From the NCBI GenBank assembly GCA_000383355.1, contig KB911090.1, positions 260,234-324,233 of the forward strand: a stretch of 64,000 nt of DNA. The letters run 5' to 3'. Both the position numbers and the translations under genes were made by a program. Shown here piece after piece: positions 35,437-43,585 of the stretch (positions are counted from its first letter, which is position 1; each line of letters begins with the position of its first letter). The DNA comes from Flavobacterium sp. SCGC AAA160-P02 (GTDB lineage: Bacteria; Bacteroidota; Bacteroidia; Flavobacteriales; Flavobacteriaceae). Under the pieces are notes generated by a model that worked only from the letters and a program-made list of their open reading frames with translations, was not told the origin of the DNA and searched no databases.

Positions 35437-36694
35437 GGTTGTTATTACAGGGATGGGAGTTGTAGCACCAAATGCTGTTGGCTTAGACAATTTCTTAGAA
35501 GCAATTCAGCAAGGAAGGTCTGGAATTACATTTCATCAAAAACTACAAGACTTAAAATTTTCTTGCTGTATTGGAGGAATTCCTCCTGTTTCAGAAGAGA
35601 TCAAAAATAAGTACCTAACACCACTTCAATTGCGTGGATTTGATAGTGCTGGCATTTTATATGGATGTATTGCAGGAATGGACGCTTGGAAAGACGCAGG
35701 TTTTGTTATTGATAAAAACTCACCAATAGATTACAATTCGGGAATGGTTTTTGGAACAGGCACCTCCGGAATAGAAAAATTTAGAGAAGCAATTTATAAA
35801 TTAGACGATCAAAAGGTAAAGCGCTTGGGAAGTACTGTAGTGGTTCAAACCATGGCAAGTGGCATTAGTGCTTATTTAGGCGGCATTCTAGGAATGGGAA
35901 ACCAAGTGACTACAAATTCTTCTGCTTGTACTACCGGTACAGAAGCATTATTAATGGGTTTTGAACGTGTACAGGCAGGAAAGGCACGAAGAATGTTGGT
36001 GGGGAGCTGTAGTGATGATGGGGCCTATATTTGGGGTGGATTTGATGCAATGAGGGTGATGACATATAAGCACAACGAAACTCCGGAAAAAGGATCGAGA
36101 CCCATGAGTGCAGACGCATCAGGTTTTGTTCCTGGGAGCGGTGCAGGAGCCTTGGTTTTAGAATCTCTAGAAAGTGCTTTGGAAAGAAAAGCAACTATTT
36201 ATGCTGAGGTTTTGGGAGGGAACATCAATTCTGGAGGACAACGAAACGGAGGAACCATGACGGCACCAAATTCTGAAGCGGTACAAAAATGTATTGCAGA
36301 TGCAATGAAAGATGCCAACATAAAAGGCGCAGATATTGATGCTATTAACGGACACTTAACGGCAACGATTAAAGATCCTGTAGAAATAGAAAACTGGACA
36401 AAAGCACTGGGAAGAAGAGGACAAGAATTTCCAATGATAAATTCACTAAAATCTATGGTTGGGCACTGTCTTGCAGCTGCAGGAGCCATAGAAAATGTAG
36501 CTACAGTGTTGCAGCTAAAACACCAATTTGTTTTTCCAAACATTAACTGTGAAGAGGTACATCCAGACATTTTACAATTAATTTCAAAAGAAAAAATACC
36601 AACCAAATACACACCAAAAAAACTACAGATCATCGCAAAAGCAAGTTTTGGCTTTGGAGATGTAAACGGATGTATTATTTTTAAGAAATATTAA
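35426..36694 (+). CDS. Beta-ketoacyl-ACP synthase, FabF-like
   Basis: A 422-residue condensing enzyme. The nucleophile is Cys168 in NSSACTTGTEALL. The histidines are His310 in NGHLTAT and His347 in KSMVGHCLAAAG, with Lys342 beside the second. The first His motif differs from the usual NAHGT. The rest (TGTSGIEKF, SADASGFVPGSGAGALVLE) is that of the FabF/KAS II family. It would elongate acyl chains on the adjacent carrier protein. It is followed by a 53-bp gap and the ACP gene. Confidence 0.93.
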   Translation: MKHRVVITGMGVVAPNAVGLDNFLEAIQQGRSGITFHQKLQDLKFSCCIGGIPPVSEEIKNKYLTPLQLRGFDSAGILYGCIAGMDAWKDAGFVIDKNSPIDYNSGMVFGTGTSGIEKFREAIYKLDDQKVKRLGSTVVVQTMASGISAYLGGILGMGNQVTTNSSACTTGTEALLMGFERVQAGKARRMLVGSCSDDGAYIWGGFDAMRVMTYKHNETPEKGSRPMSADASGFVPGSGAGALVLESLESALERKATIYAEVLGGNINSGGQRNGGTMTAPNSEAVQKCIADAMKDANIKGADIDAINGHLTATIKDPVEIENWTKALGRRGQEFPMINSLKSMVGHCLAAAGAIENVATVLQLKHQFVFPNINCEEVHPDILQLISKEKIPTKYTPKKLQIIAKASFGFGDVNGCIIFKKY

Positions 36695-36747
36695 AAAAGT
36701 ACGATTACTAATAGACTCAAAAACAACCATTATTAAAAAGAGTATTC

Positions 36748-37002
36748 ATGACCAGAGAAGAACTAATTACCTCACTTCAAAAAATTGTAAAGCCTTATGT
36801 TCAAGATCAAGAGGCATTTAAAAACCTGTCTGAAGAGACCGATTTTATTAATGACCTAAAAATTAATTCTGCCAATTTGGTAGATATTATTTTAGATGTA
36901 GAAGATGAGTTTGACATTGAGATAGACAACGACTCTATGGAAAAAATGCTTTCAGTAAAAGCAGCAATGGATGTTATTGAAACCAAATTAGCAGCCTCTT
37001 GA
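36748..37002 (+). CDS. Acyl carrier protein
   Basis: An 84-residue acidic four-helix carrier protein. The phosphopantetheine serine is Ser41 in the context KINSANLVDIIL, where housekeeping ACPs read DSL; a hydrophobic residue and an acidic second helix (LDVEDEFDIEID) follow as expected. The stop overlaps the phosphopantetheinyl transferase start. It is a dedicated carrier within the cluster rather than the primary AcpP, judged by the altered motif and the position. Confidence 0.9.
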   Translation: MTREELITSLQKIVKPYVQDQEAFKNLSEETDFINDLKINSANLVDIILDVEDEFDIEIDNDSMEKMLSVKAAMDVIETKLAAS

Positions 37003-37553
37003 TTGGCAACGACATTATAGACTTATCTCTTGCTAAAACAGCAAGTAATTGGCAACGAAAAGGCTTTTTAGAAAAGCAATTCACGGCCAATGAACAGCAG
37101 CTTGTCTTAGAAGCCCCAAATTCTTTTGTGATGGTTTGGAGACTTTGGAGCATGAAAGAAGCTGCGTATAAAATTTATACGCAACAACATATAGTACGGT
37201 TTTTTGCTCCCAAAAAATTTGAATGTAAATTAAGATCAGCTAAAGAAGGGGTGGTTTGTTTTAAAGGTCAAAAGTTTTACACGAGCTCACTTATAAATCA
37301 GCACTACATTTTTACCAAGGCCAGTTTAGAAAAAGAAATTAGTTCATATTCCGAAATGGCGCCTCCTCATGAAATAGACAACATGATTAAGAAGAAATTA
37401 AAAGAACTAACAACGCTTTCTGTTTCTGGAATTGAACAAAAAAAATCAAAAAACGGAGCTCCTAATTATTACCATAATGAAACACCGTTAACAAGATCTT
37501 GTTCAATTTCACACCATGGAAATTACGGAGCATTTTCATTTGTACAAGCTTAA
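36999..37553 (+). CDS. 4'-phosphopantetheinyl transferase
   Basis: A 184-residue PPTase that loads 4'-phosphopantetheine onto carrier proteins from coenzyme A. MIGNDIIDL holds the first acidic metal ligands (Asp5, Asp8) and WSMKEAAYK (Trp50, Lys53, Glu54) is the second family motif, WxxKEAxxK. A C-terminal CSISHHGNYGAF resembles the SxSH motif of the family. The start is a TTG at 36999 that overlaps the ACP stop, giving strong coupling to the likely partner ACP. Confidence 0.9.
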   Translation: MIGNDIIDLSLAKTASNWQRKGFLEKQFTANEQQLVLEAPNSFVMVWRLWSMKEAAYKIYTQQHIVRFFAPKKFECKLRSAKEGVVCFKGQKFYTSSLINQHYIFTKASLEKEISSYSEMAPPHEIDNMIKKKLKELTTLSVSGIEQKKSKNGAPNYYHNETPLTRSCSISHHGNYGAFSFVQA

Positions 37554-37556
37554 GTA

Positions 37557-38009
37557 ATGACAAACCTAAAAGAAGCTCTTTTTCAGCAGTGTGTAGCTCA
37601 TGTAAATACGCGCTTACAAACCATACAAACTATTATTTCTTCACACCAAAAAGCATTAAGTTCCGAAACCAAAAGTTCTGCGGGAGATAAGCACGAAACA
37701 GGCAGGGCCATGTTGCAATTAGAAATGGAAAAAGCAGGGCAGCAATTAGCATCAGTTCAACAAATGCAACAAACACTGGCTAGGGTTGCTATTGCAAAAT
37801 CATCAACAAGTGTTCGTCTAGGAACTATTATAGAAACCTCTTCAATACATTATTTTTTAAGTGTTTCAGCAGGGAAATTAACAGTCAACCAAACTACCTA
37901 TTTTGCTATTTCAGCTTCTTCGCCAATAGGGCAGTTATTAGTAGGAAAGCAAGCTGGAGATATTTTTCAATGGAACGGAAAAGAGATAAAAATAAACAAC
38001 GTACTCTAA
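37557..38009 (+). CDS. GreA/GreB-like C-terminal domain protein
   Basis: A 150-residue protein. The N-terminal half is a helical hairpin-like region of two amphipathic stretches (KEALFQQCVAHVNTRLQTI and MLQLEMEKAGQQLASVQQM). The C-terminal half is a beta fold with FAISASSPIGQLLVGKQAGD, close to the SPIGxxLxGKxxGD motif of transcript-cleavage factors GreA and GreB. It lacks the ordinary acidic coiled-coil tip. It could be a secondary channel regulator of RNA polymerase. It begins three bases after the PPTase; proteins of this type are often misnamed 3-oxoacyl-ACP synthase. Confidence 0.65.
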   Translation: MTNLKEALFQQCVAHVNTRLQTIQTIISSHQKALSSETKSSAGDKHETGRAMLQLEMEKAGQQLASVQQMQQTLARVAIAKSSTSVRLGTIIETSSIHYFLSVSAGKLTVNQTTYFAISASSPIGQLLVGKQAGDIFQWNGKEIKINNVL

Positions 38010-38038
38010 GAGTATCTGGGTCTTCAATAAAGAGAATA

Positions 38039-38965
38039 TTATTTTATAAAAGAAAGAGAAACTTCTTTTTTTGAGGCAATCTTTTCAAAATTCTGAAAGA
38101 AAATTATTTGAGAATTAAAGCGCGCTTCAATTAACCAATAAAACCCTTTAAAGTAGGATCTTATTACTGTTGCTTTGTGAGTAGAGTTCTCGGAAATTTT
38201 AATTTGGTGAGGATATAATAACCTTTTTTCTCCCTCTAAATAAATTTCATTGACATCATCAAATAAAGCAGCAACATACTGTTCAGGTGGGTTTTCATAT
38301 AAGTTTCTAGGAGAGTCGTTAGCAACTACTTGTTTGTTTTTAAGCACCATCATTTTATCTGCAAAAGAAAGAGCATCATCTCCGTCGTGCGTTGCTACAA
38401 TACAAGAAATATTTTTCTCTTTAAGATAACTAAAGAGCTTTCTTCTGAGTGAATTTTTTTTAAAATTATCTATTTGACCAAAAGGCTCGTCTAATAAAAT
38501 AAGCTCAGGTTCTTTTGCCAAGGCTCTTGCAATTGCCACACGTTGTTGTTGACCACCACTTAATGTTTTTACTTTTTCATTGGCAAATTCAGACATTTCA
38601 ATTACCTCTAATAGTTCTTTAGTTCTGCGTTCTTTTTCTTCAGGATAAAACCGAGATAAAAACTTTCCAATATTTTCCGAAACAGATGTGTATGGCATTA
38701 AATCAAAATCTTGCGCAACATATTTAAAGAAATCCATCCCAGGAACCAGATGAAAAGAAGGCCCTAAGACCTGTTGGTCTTTCCAAAAAACAGTTCCGTC
38801 TTTTAAGTCTAGCAAGCCATAAACAGCTTTTAATAAGGTAGATTTTCCTGAGCCACTTTCACCCATAATACACAGGTGTTGCCCAGCATTTAAAGTGAAA
38901 GAAATATTGGATAATATCTCTTTTTTAGGAGTGTATTGAAACGAGATGTTAGATACTTTAAGCAT
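38039..38965 (-). CDS. ABC transporter ATP-binding protein (orphan)
   Basis: A 308-residue ATPase. Walker A GESGSGKST, signature LSGGQQQRVAIA, Walker B LILLDEPFGQID and the switch histidine in VATHDGDD are all present. After about residue 220 comes a small C-terminal beta domain resembling the accessory domains of PotA/MalK-type importers. No permease is adjacent. The ATG at 38965 is preferred over the in-frame TTG at 38977 because it gives MLKVSNISFQY. A terminator hairpin ends directly at this start codon. The substrate is unknown. Confidence 0.8.
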   Translation of the reverse strand: MLKVSNISFQYTPKKEILSNISFTLNAGQHLCIMGESGSGKSTLLKAVYGLLDLKDGTVFWKDQQVLGPSFHLVPGMDFFKYVAQDFDLMPYTSVSENIGKFLSRFYPEEKERRTKELLEVIEMSEFANEKVKTLSGGQQQRVAIARALAKEPELILLDEPFGQIDNFKKNSLRRKLFSYLKEKNISCIVATHDGDDALSFADKMMVLKNKQVVANDSPRNLYENPPEQYVAALFDDVNEIYLEGEKRLLYPHQIKISENSTHKATVIRSYFKGFYWLIEARFNSQIIFFQNFEKIASKKEVSLSFIK

Positions 38966-38999
38966 AAAAAACCGCAAATTAGCTGAGGTAATTTGCGGT
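38966..38999 (-). terminator. Rho-independent terminator for the prolyl oligopeptidase gene
   Basis: On the minus strand an 11-bp stem (ACCGCAAATTA with TAATTTGCGGT, 38999-38989 and 38981-38971) has a 7-base loop and is followed by a run of T. It starts 25 bp after the pseudogene's stop. The U-tract touches the ABC start codon. Confidence 0.85.
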
Positions 39000-39024
39000 G
39001 TAAAAATACTGAAAAAAGTATCAG

Positions 39025-40796
39025 TTAGCTCTTAATTTTAGTTTTTGGAGGATTTGGCAATCTATCAAATCCCATGTTGTATAAAGTAAAGCCAAAAATA
39101 TCTGCATATTGCTCAATGGTTTTTGCTACTGGTGTTCCAGCACCATGGCCTGCATTGGTTTCAATTCTAATTAATACCGGATTGTTACCAGCCTGTTTGT
39201 CTTGTAGTTCTGCCGCAAACTTAAAACTGTGTGCAGGAACCACTCGGTCATCATGATCTCCAGTGGTGACTAATGTTGCAGGATAGCTTGTTCCTTCTTT
39301 AACATTGTGTACAGGGGAGTATCCTTTTAAATAGGCAAACATTTCCTTACTTTGCTCGGCGGTTCCATAGTCATACGCCCATCCGGCACCGGCCGTAAAT
39401 GTATGGTAGCGCAACATGTCTAAAACACCTACTGCAGGTAAGGCTACACGCATTAAATCGGGTCTTTGTGTCATGGTAGCGCCAACAAGTAATCCGCCAT
39501 TAGACCCCCCTCTAATTGCTAAATACTCTGAAGAGGTATAGTTGTTTTCAATAAGGTATTCTGCCGCAGCAATAAAATCATCAAAAACATTTTGTTTTTT
39601 CATTTGAGTTCCTGCATCATGCCATTTTTTACCATATTCTCCACCACCTCGTAGGTTTGGAACAGCATAGATACCTCCTTGCTCCATCCAAACGGCGTTA
39701 GCAATACTAAAACCAGGATTTAAACTAATATTAAACCCTCCGTAACCATATAAGATTGTTGGATTTTTACCATTTAATTCTAAGCCTTTTTTATGAGTGA
39801 TAATCATTGGAACTTTTGTTCCGTCTTTAGATTCATAAAACACTTGATTGCTTATATAATCAGTTGAATTAAAATCAATTTCAGGACTCCAATACAATTT
39901 AGTTTCTCCGGTGTTTATATTTAAAGTATAAATACTAGAAGGTGTATTGTAGTTGGTAAAAGAAAAATAATCTATAACAGCATCTTTTTTACCTCCAAAA
40001 CCACCAGCATTTCCAACTCCTGGCAATGTTATTTCACGAATTTTATTTCCATCAAAATCATATTGTAATACTTTAGAAACAGCATCTACCATGTATTCTG
40101 TAAAGAAATACCCACCACCAGAAGAAGCACTTAATACATATGCTGTTTCTGGAATAAAATCTTTCCAGTTTTTAGGAGTAGGATTTGATGCCTCTACGGT
40201 TACAATTTTTTGATTTGGAGCATCTAAATTGGTTACTAAATAAAGCGTAGTTCCTTTATTGTCTATTACATAGGTATCACTTTCAAAGTTATTTACTATA
40301 GGAATTAAGGGGCTGTTTTTCCATCTTTTGAAAAAGTTAAGCCACTCAACGAGGTAGTTGCATCTTCAGAAAAGGTGTTAGGATCTAAGAAAACCTCTTC
40401 ATTAGCAGTGCCTTTTTTTCTATACACCACATATTGGTTTTGTAAGCCATTGTTTTTGTAATAATAGGTGTAATCTCCTTCAGTAAAGGGTGCAGAGATT
40501 TTTTCATAGTTCCACAATACAGACAACCTATCTTTTAGTTGACTTCTATACGGGATGGTAGACAAATAGTTAAAAGTAACCTCATTTTCTGCTGTTACCC
40601 ACTCTTCGGTTTCTGGGCTTCTATCGTCTTCTAGCCAACGATAGCTATCTATTACTTTGGTATCAAAATAGGTTTCTATGACAGGTTTCTTTGCTGTTTC
40701 AGGATAGTTCACAATGTTTTTTCTTTTGTTAGGTTCTTCTTTACAAGCATGAAGCACTAAGGCAAAGCAAAGAATAGGAATGAGGAAATTTTTCAT
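39025..40796 (-). pseudogene. Prolyl oligopeptidase (S9A) gene with internal deletion and frameshift
   Basis: The N-terminal part (40796-40305) is a lipoprotein-like signal (Cys18 in LVLHAC) followed by the start of a prolyl oligopeptidase propeller (SYRWLEDDRSPETEEWV). It stops after FSKDGKTAP. In a shifted frame, open down to 39025, the protein resumes with [16 protein letters not shown] and continues through the catalytic domain: Ser in GGSNGGL, Asp in GDHDDRVVP and His in AGHGAGTP. About 588 codons remain, against roughly 700-720 in the family. Around 125-130 propeller residues between the two pieces are missing, so a deletion of non-multiple-of-three length is inferred. An assembly error is also possible. 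Confidence 0.8.
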
Positions 40797-40853
40797 TTTT
40801 TTAAGAATTATTGATCCTCTAAATTAGGATAATTTTTTTGAATTTAAAACGTT

Positions 40854-40861
40854 TAAATTTG
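40854..40861 (+). promoter_or_regulatory. Candidate promoter -7 box for the thioredoxin gene
   Basis: TAAATTTG matches TAnnTTTG and lies 19 bp before the thioredoxin ATG at 40881. A TTTG at 40837-40840 is 13 bp upstream, too near for an ordinary -33 element. Confidence 0.4.
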
Positions 40862-40880
40862 CAGAAACAAAAAAATTAAT

Positions 40881-41240
40881 ATGACTGAAAATTTAACAAA
40901 GAAGACCTTTTTAGAAAAAGTCTTTAATTATGAAAAAAACAAAGAATGGGTATTTGAGGGGAAGGTACCAGCAATCATAGATTTTTATGCAGATTGGTGT
41001 GGCCCTTGTAAAATGATTGCTCCTATTTTAGAAGAGTTAAGTGAGGAGTATGAAGGTAAAATAAACATTTATAAAGTAGATACCGAGGCAGAACAAGAAT
41101 TAGCCGCGGCATTTGCTATAAGAAGTATTCCTTCTATGCTATTTATTCCTATGAATGAACAGCCTCAAATGTCTAATGGCGCCCTGCCAAAACAAGAGTT
41201 GCAAAAACTAATTCAAGAAGTTTTAAAAGTGGAGATCTAA
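40881..41240 (+). CDS. Thioredoxin
   Basis: A 119-residue cytoplasmic thioredoxin. The redox motif is WCGPC (Cys40 and Cys43) inside DFYADWCGPCKMIAPIL. The cis-proline region SIPSMLFIP and the conserved KVDTEAEQELA follow. There is no signal peptide. It reduces disulfides in partner proteins and is probably regenerated by thioredoxin reductase. It is about 15 residues longer at the N-terminus than E. coli TrxA. It is transcribed away from the broken peptidase gene. Confidence 0.93.
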   Translation: MTENLTKKTFLEKVFNYEKNKEWVFEGKVPAIIDFYADWCGPCKMIAPILEELSEEYEGKINIYKVDTEAEQELAAAFAIRSIPSMLFIPMNEQPQMSNGALPKQELQKLIQEVLKVEI

Positions 41241-41310
41241 ATAATTTTTTTATTTTTCTGTAACAAACCAACAAACAAAGACTCTTATAAATTACTAAAC
41301 TAACAATTTC

Positions 41311-42777
41311 ATGATCTCACATTTTCTTAAACTAGAATGGAAACAATTTTTTCGTTCAGCTACTTTTGGTAAAAGCATTGCTTTAAAGATAATTATAGGT
41401 TTTTTAGCATTGTATTTTATCCTCACTTTTTCAGTCATTGGGGCTGGAAGCTTCTTTATTTTAAAGAAAACCTTCCCAGAGTCAGACCCTTTACAGATTG
41501 TTAATTCTTATTTGATTTTTGCTATTCTTGGAGATTTGATATTTAGATATTTAATGCAAAAACTACCAATTATGAATATCAAACCAATGCTTTCCTTGCC
41601 AGTTAATAAAGACAGCTTGGTTCACTATGTTTTGGGCAAATCATCTATTTCTTTTTTTAATATTTTAGGATTGTTTTTTTATGTTCCTTTTTCCATAGTT
41701 TTAATTGTAAAAGGATATGATATAACGGGAGTTTTGGCTTGGTTATTAAGCATAATTTTAATTATTCAGTCTGCAAATTTTTTAAATTTTTTAATCAATA
41801 AAAATATGATTGCTTTAACAGTAATCATAGGGTTTCTTCTAATTTTAATTGGTCTTCAAAACTTTGAAATTGTAGATGTAGTATCACTTGGAGGTAAGTT
41901 CTTTGATGCTATTTACGCAACACCTCTTTATTCTCTAATTACTGTTTTACTTGTTGCAGCCTTATATCGCTTAAACTTTCAACAATTAAGAAATCAAGTG
42001 TATTTAGACGAAGCTATTGCATCAAAAGTAGAAGAAGCTAAATCAGTAGATTTATCATGGACAGATAAACTTGGTGATGTAGCCCCCTTTATTAAAAATG
42101 ATATTCGATTAATATGGAGAAATAAAAGAACTAAGACGGTATTTTTAATGTCTTTCTTATTACTATTATACGGATTGATTTTTTTCACATCGGATGTTTA
42201 TAAAGACATGAAACCTTTGCTAATGTTTGCCTCATTATTTATAACAGGTGGGTTTACGTTAAATTATGGGCAGTTTATCCCAGCGTGGGATAGTGCTCAT
42301 TATAAAATGCTAATGAGTCAAAGTTTTAGATATCGAAAATTTTTAGAATCAAAATGGGTTTTAATGGTTTCAATGACTTCTATATTATACCTTCTAAGTT
42401 TTCCCTATTTGTATTTTGGAATCGATATTTTTTTAATGATTACCGCTGGAGCAATTTTTAATATTGGTTTTAATTCTCTCTTTTTATTGTATGCAGGCTC
42501 CTTCAACAGAAAAAGAATAGATTTAACAAAGAGTGCCTTTGGAAATACACAAGGAACAAGCGCTACACAATTTCTTGTTATTATTCCTTTAATGTTGTTC
42601 CCGATGCTCTTATTTTGGGGCTTTGACGCATTTGTAGGATATAATTCAGGATTTATAGCGGTAGCTTCTGTAGGTGTTTTAGCATTTGTTTTTAAAAATA
42701 CGCTTATGAATTTTATCGAGAAAAAATATATAAGAGACAAATACGCTATGATTAACGCTTTTGGAAAAGAAGCATAA
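41311..42777 (+). CDS. DUF5687 family ABC-type permease
   Basis: A 488-residue membrane protein with about a dozen hydrophobic helices spread along its length. The opening FLKLEWKQFFRSATFGKSIALK is typical of the Bacteroidota DUF5687 family. A soluble segment lies around residues 225-265 (RNQVYLDEAIASKVEEAK). It is probably the transmembrane half of an ABC exporter, because an ATP-binding subunit follows 22 bp downstream. The transported substrate is not known. Confidence 0.75.
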   Translation: MISHFLKLEWKQFFRSATFGKSIALKIIIGFLALYFILTFSVIGAGSFFILKKTFPESDPLQIVNSYLIFAILGDLIFRYLMQKLPIMNIKPMLSLPVNKDSLVHYVLGKSSISFFNILGLFFYVPFSIVLIVKGYDITGVLAWLLSIILIIQSANFLNFLINKNMIALTVIIGFLLILIGLQNFEIVDVVSLGGKFFDAIYATPLYSLITVLLVAALYRLNFQQLRNQVYLDEAIASKVEEAKSVDLSWTDKLGDVAPFIKNDIRLIWRNKRTKTVFLMSFLLLLYGLIFFTSDVYKDMKPLLMFASLFITGGFTLNYGQFIPAWDSAHYKMLMSQSFRYRKFLESKWVLMVSMTSILYLLSFPYLYFGIDIFLMITAGAIFNIGFNSLFLLYAGSFNRKRIDLTKSAFGNTQGTSATQFLVIIPLMLFPMLLFWGFDAFVGYNSGFIAVASVGVLAFVFKNTLMNFIEKKYIRDKYAMINAFGKEA

Positions 42778-42799
42778 TTTTTAAATAAAAGAAAAAATA

Positions 42800-43495
42800 A
42801 TGATTACAATAGATACAGTTTCAAAAAAATACGGAAAAGCAGAGGTTCTTAACATTAATGCTCTTGAAATTCCTACAGGACAAAGTTTTGGATTGGTAGG
42901 AAACAATGGTGCTGGTAAAACAACACTATTTAATATTCTACTAGATTTAATTAGGCCAACTACAGGTGCTATTGTTACTAACGATATCTCTGTTCATAAA
43001 AGTGAAGCATGGAAAAAATTTACAGGCTCTTTTATTGATGAGAGTTTTTTAATTAGTTATTTAACTCCCGAAGAATATTTTCAATTCATAGGAGATTTAA
43101 GAGGAATTAATAAAGCTGATGTAACAAATTTTTTAAGTCAATTTGAAGAGTTTTTTAATGAGGAAGTTTTAGGAAAGAAAAAATACCTACGAGATTTAAG
43201 TAAAGGGAATCAGAAAAAAGTAGGTATTGTGGCCGCCATGATGGGAGACCCAAAAGTAGTTGTGTTAGACGAACCTTTTGCCAACCTAGATCCAACAACA
43301 CAAATACGCTTAAAGAAAATTTTAAAAACACTCACCGAAAACAAAGAAATTACTGTTTTAGTGTCTAGCCATGATTTAAGCCATGTGACCGAAGTTTGCG
43401 AGCGCATAGTGGTTTTAGATAAGGGTGCTGTAGTTAAAGATATCGTAACTTCTGCAGAAACGCTACAAGAGTTAGAACGCTATTTTGCGGTTTAA
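42800..43495 (+). CDS. ABC transporter ATP-binding protein
   Basis: A 231-residue ATPase. Walker A GNNGAGKTT, an LSKGNQKKVG signature variant, Walker B VVVLDEPFANLDP and the His switch in VSSHDLSHV are all visible. It resembles the ATPases of the ABC-2/CcmA-type exporters. It follows the DUF5687 membrane gene and is almost certainly its partner. The substrate is unknown. Confidence 0.85.
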   Translation: MITIDTVSKKYGKAEVLNINALEIPTGQSFGLVGNNGAGKTTLFNILLDLIRPTTGAIVTNDISVHKSEAWKKFTGSFIDESFLISYLTPEEYFQFIGDLRGINKADVTNFLSQFEEFFNEEVLGKKKYLRDLSKGNQKKVGIVAAMMGDPKVVVLDEPFANLDPTTQIRLKKILKTLTENKEITVLVSSHDLSHVTEVCERIVVLDKGAVVKDIVTSAETLQELERYFAV

Positions 43496-43585
43496 AAAAG
43501 CAAGTATCAGTTTTATTGCTATTTTTACAGCCTGTATTGCAATATATTCATTCAGAATCTGTTGTAGTAAACAGCGTTATATTTC

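Noticed and set aside
36199..36633. Minus-strand frame inside the ketosynthase
   Set aside because: It is a shadow of the KS coding sequence, whose catalytic motifs are all in the plus frame.
37557..38009. Calling this gene 3-oxoacyl-ACP synthase
   Set aside because: No condensing-enzyme cysteine or fold motif; the C-terminus is Gre-like.
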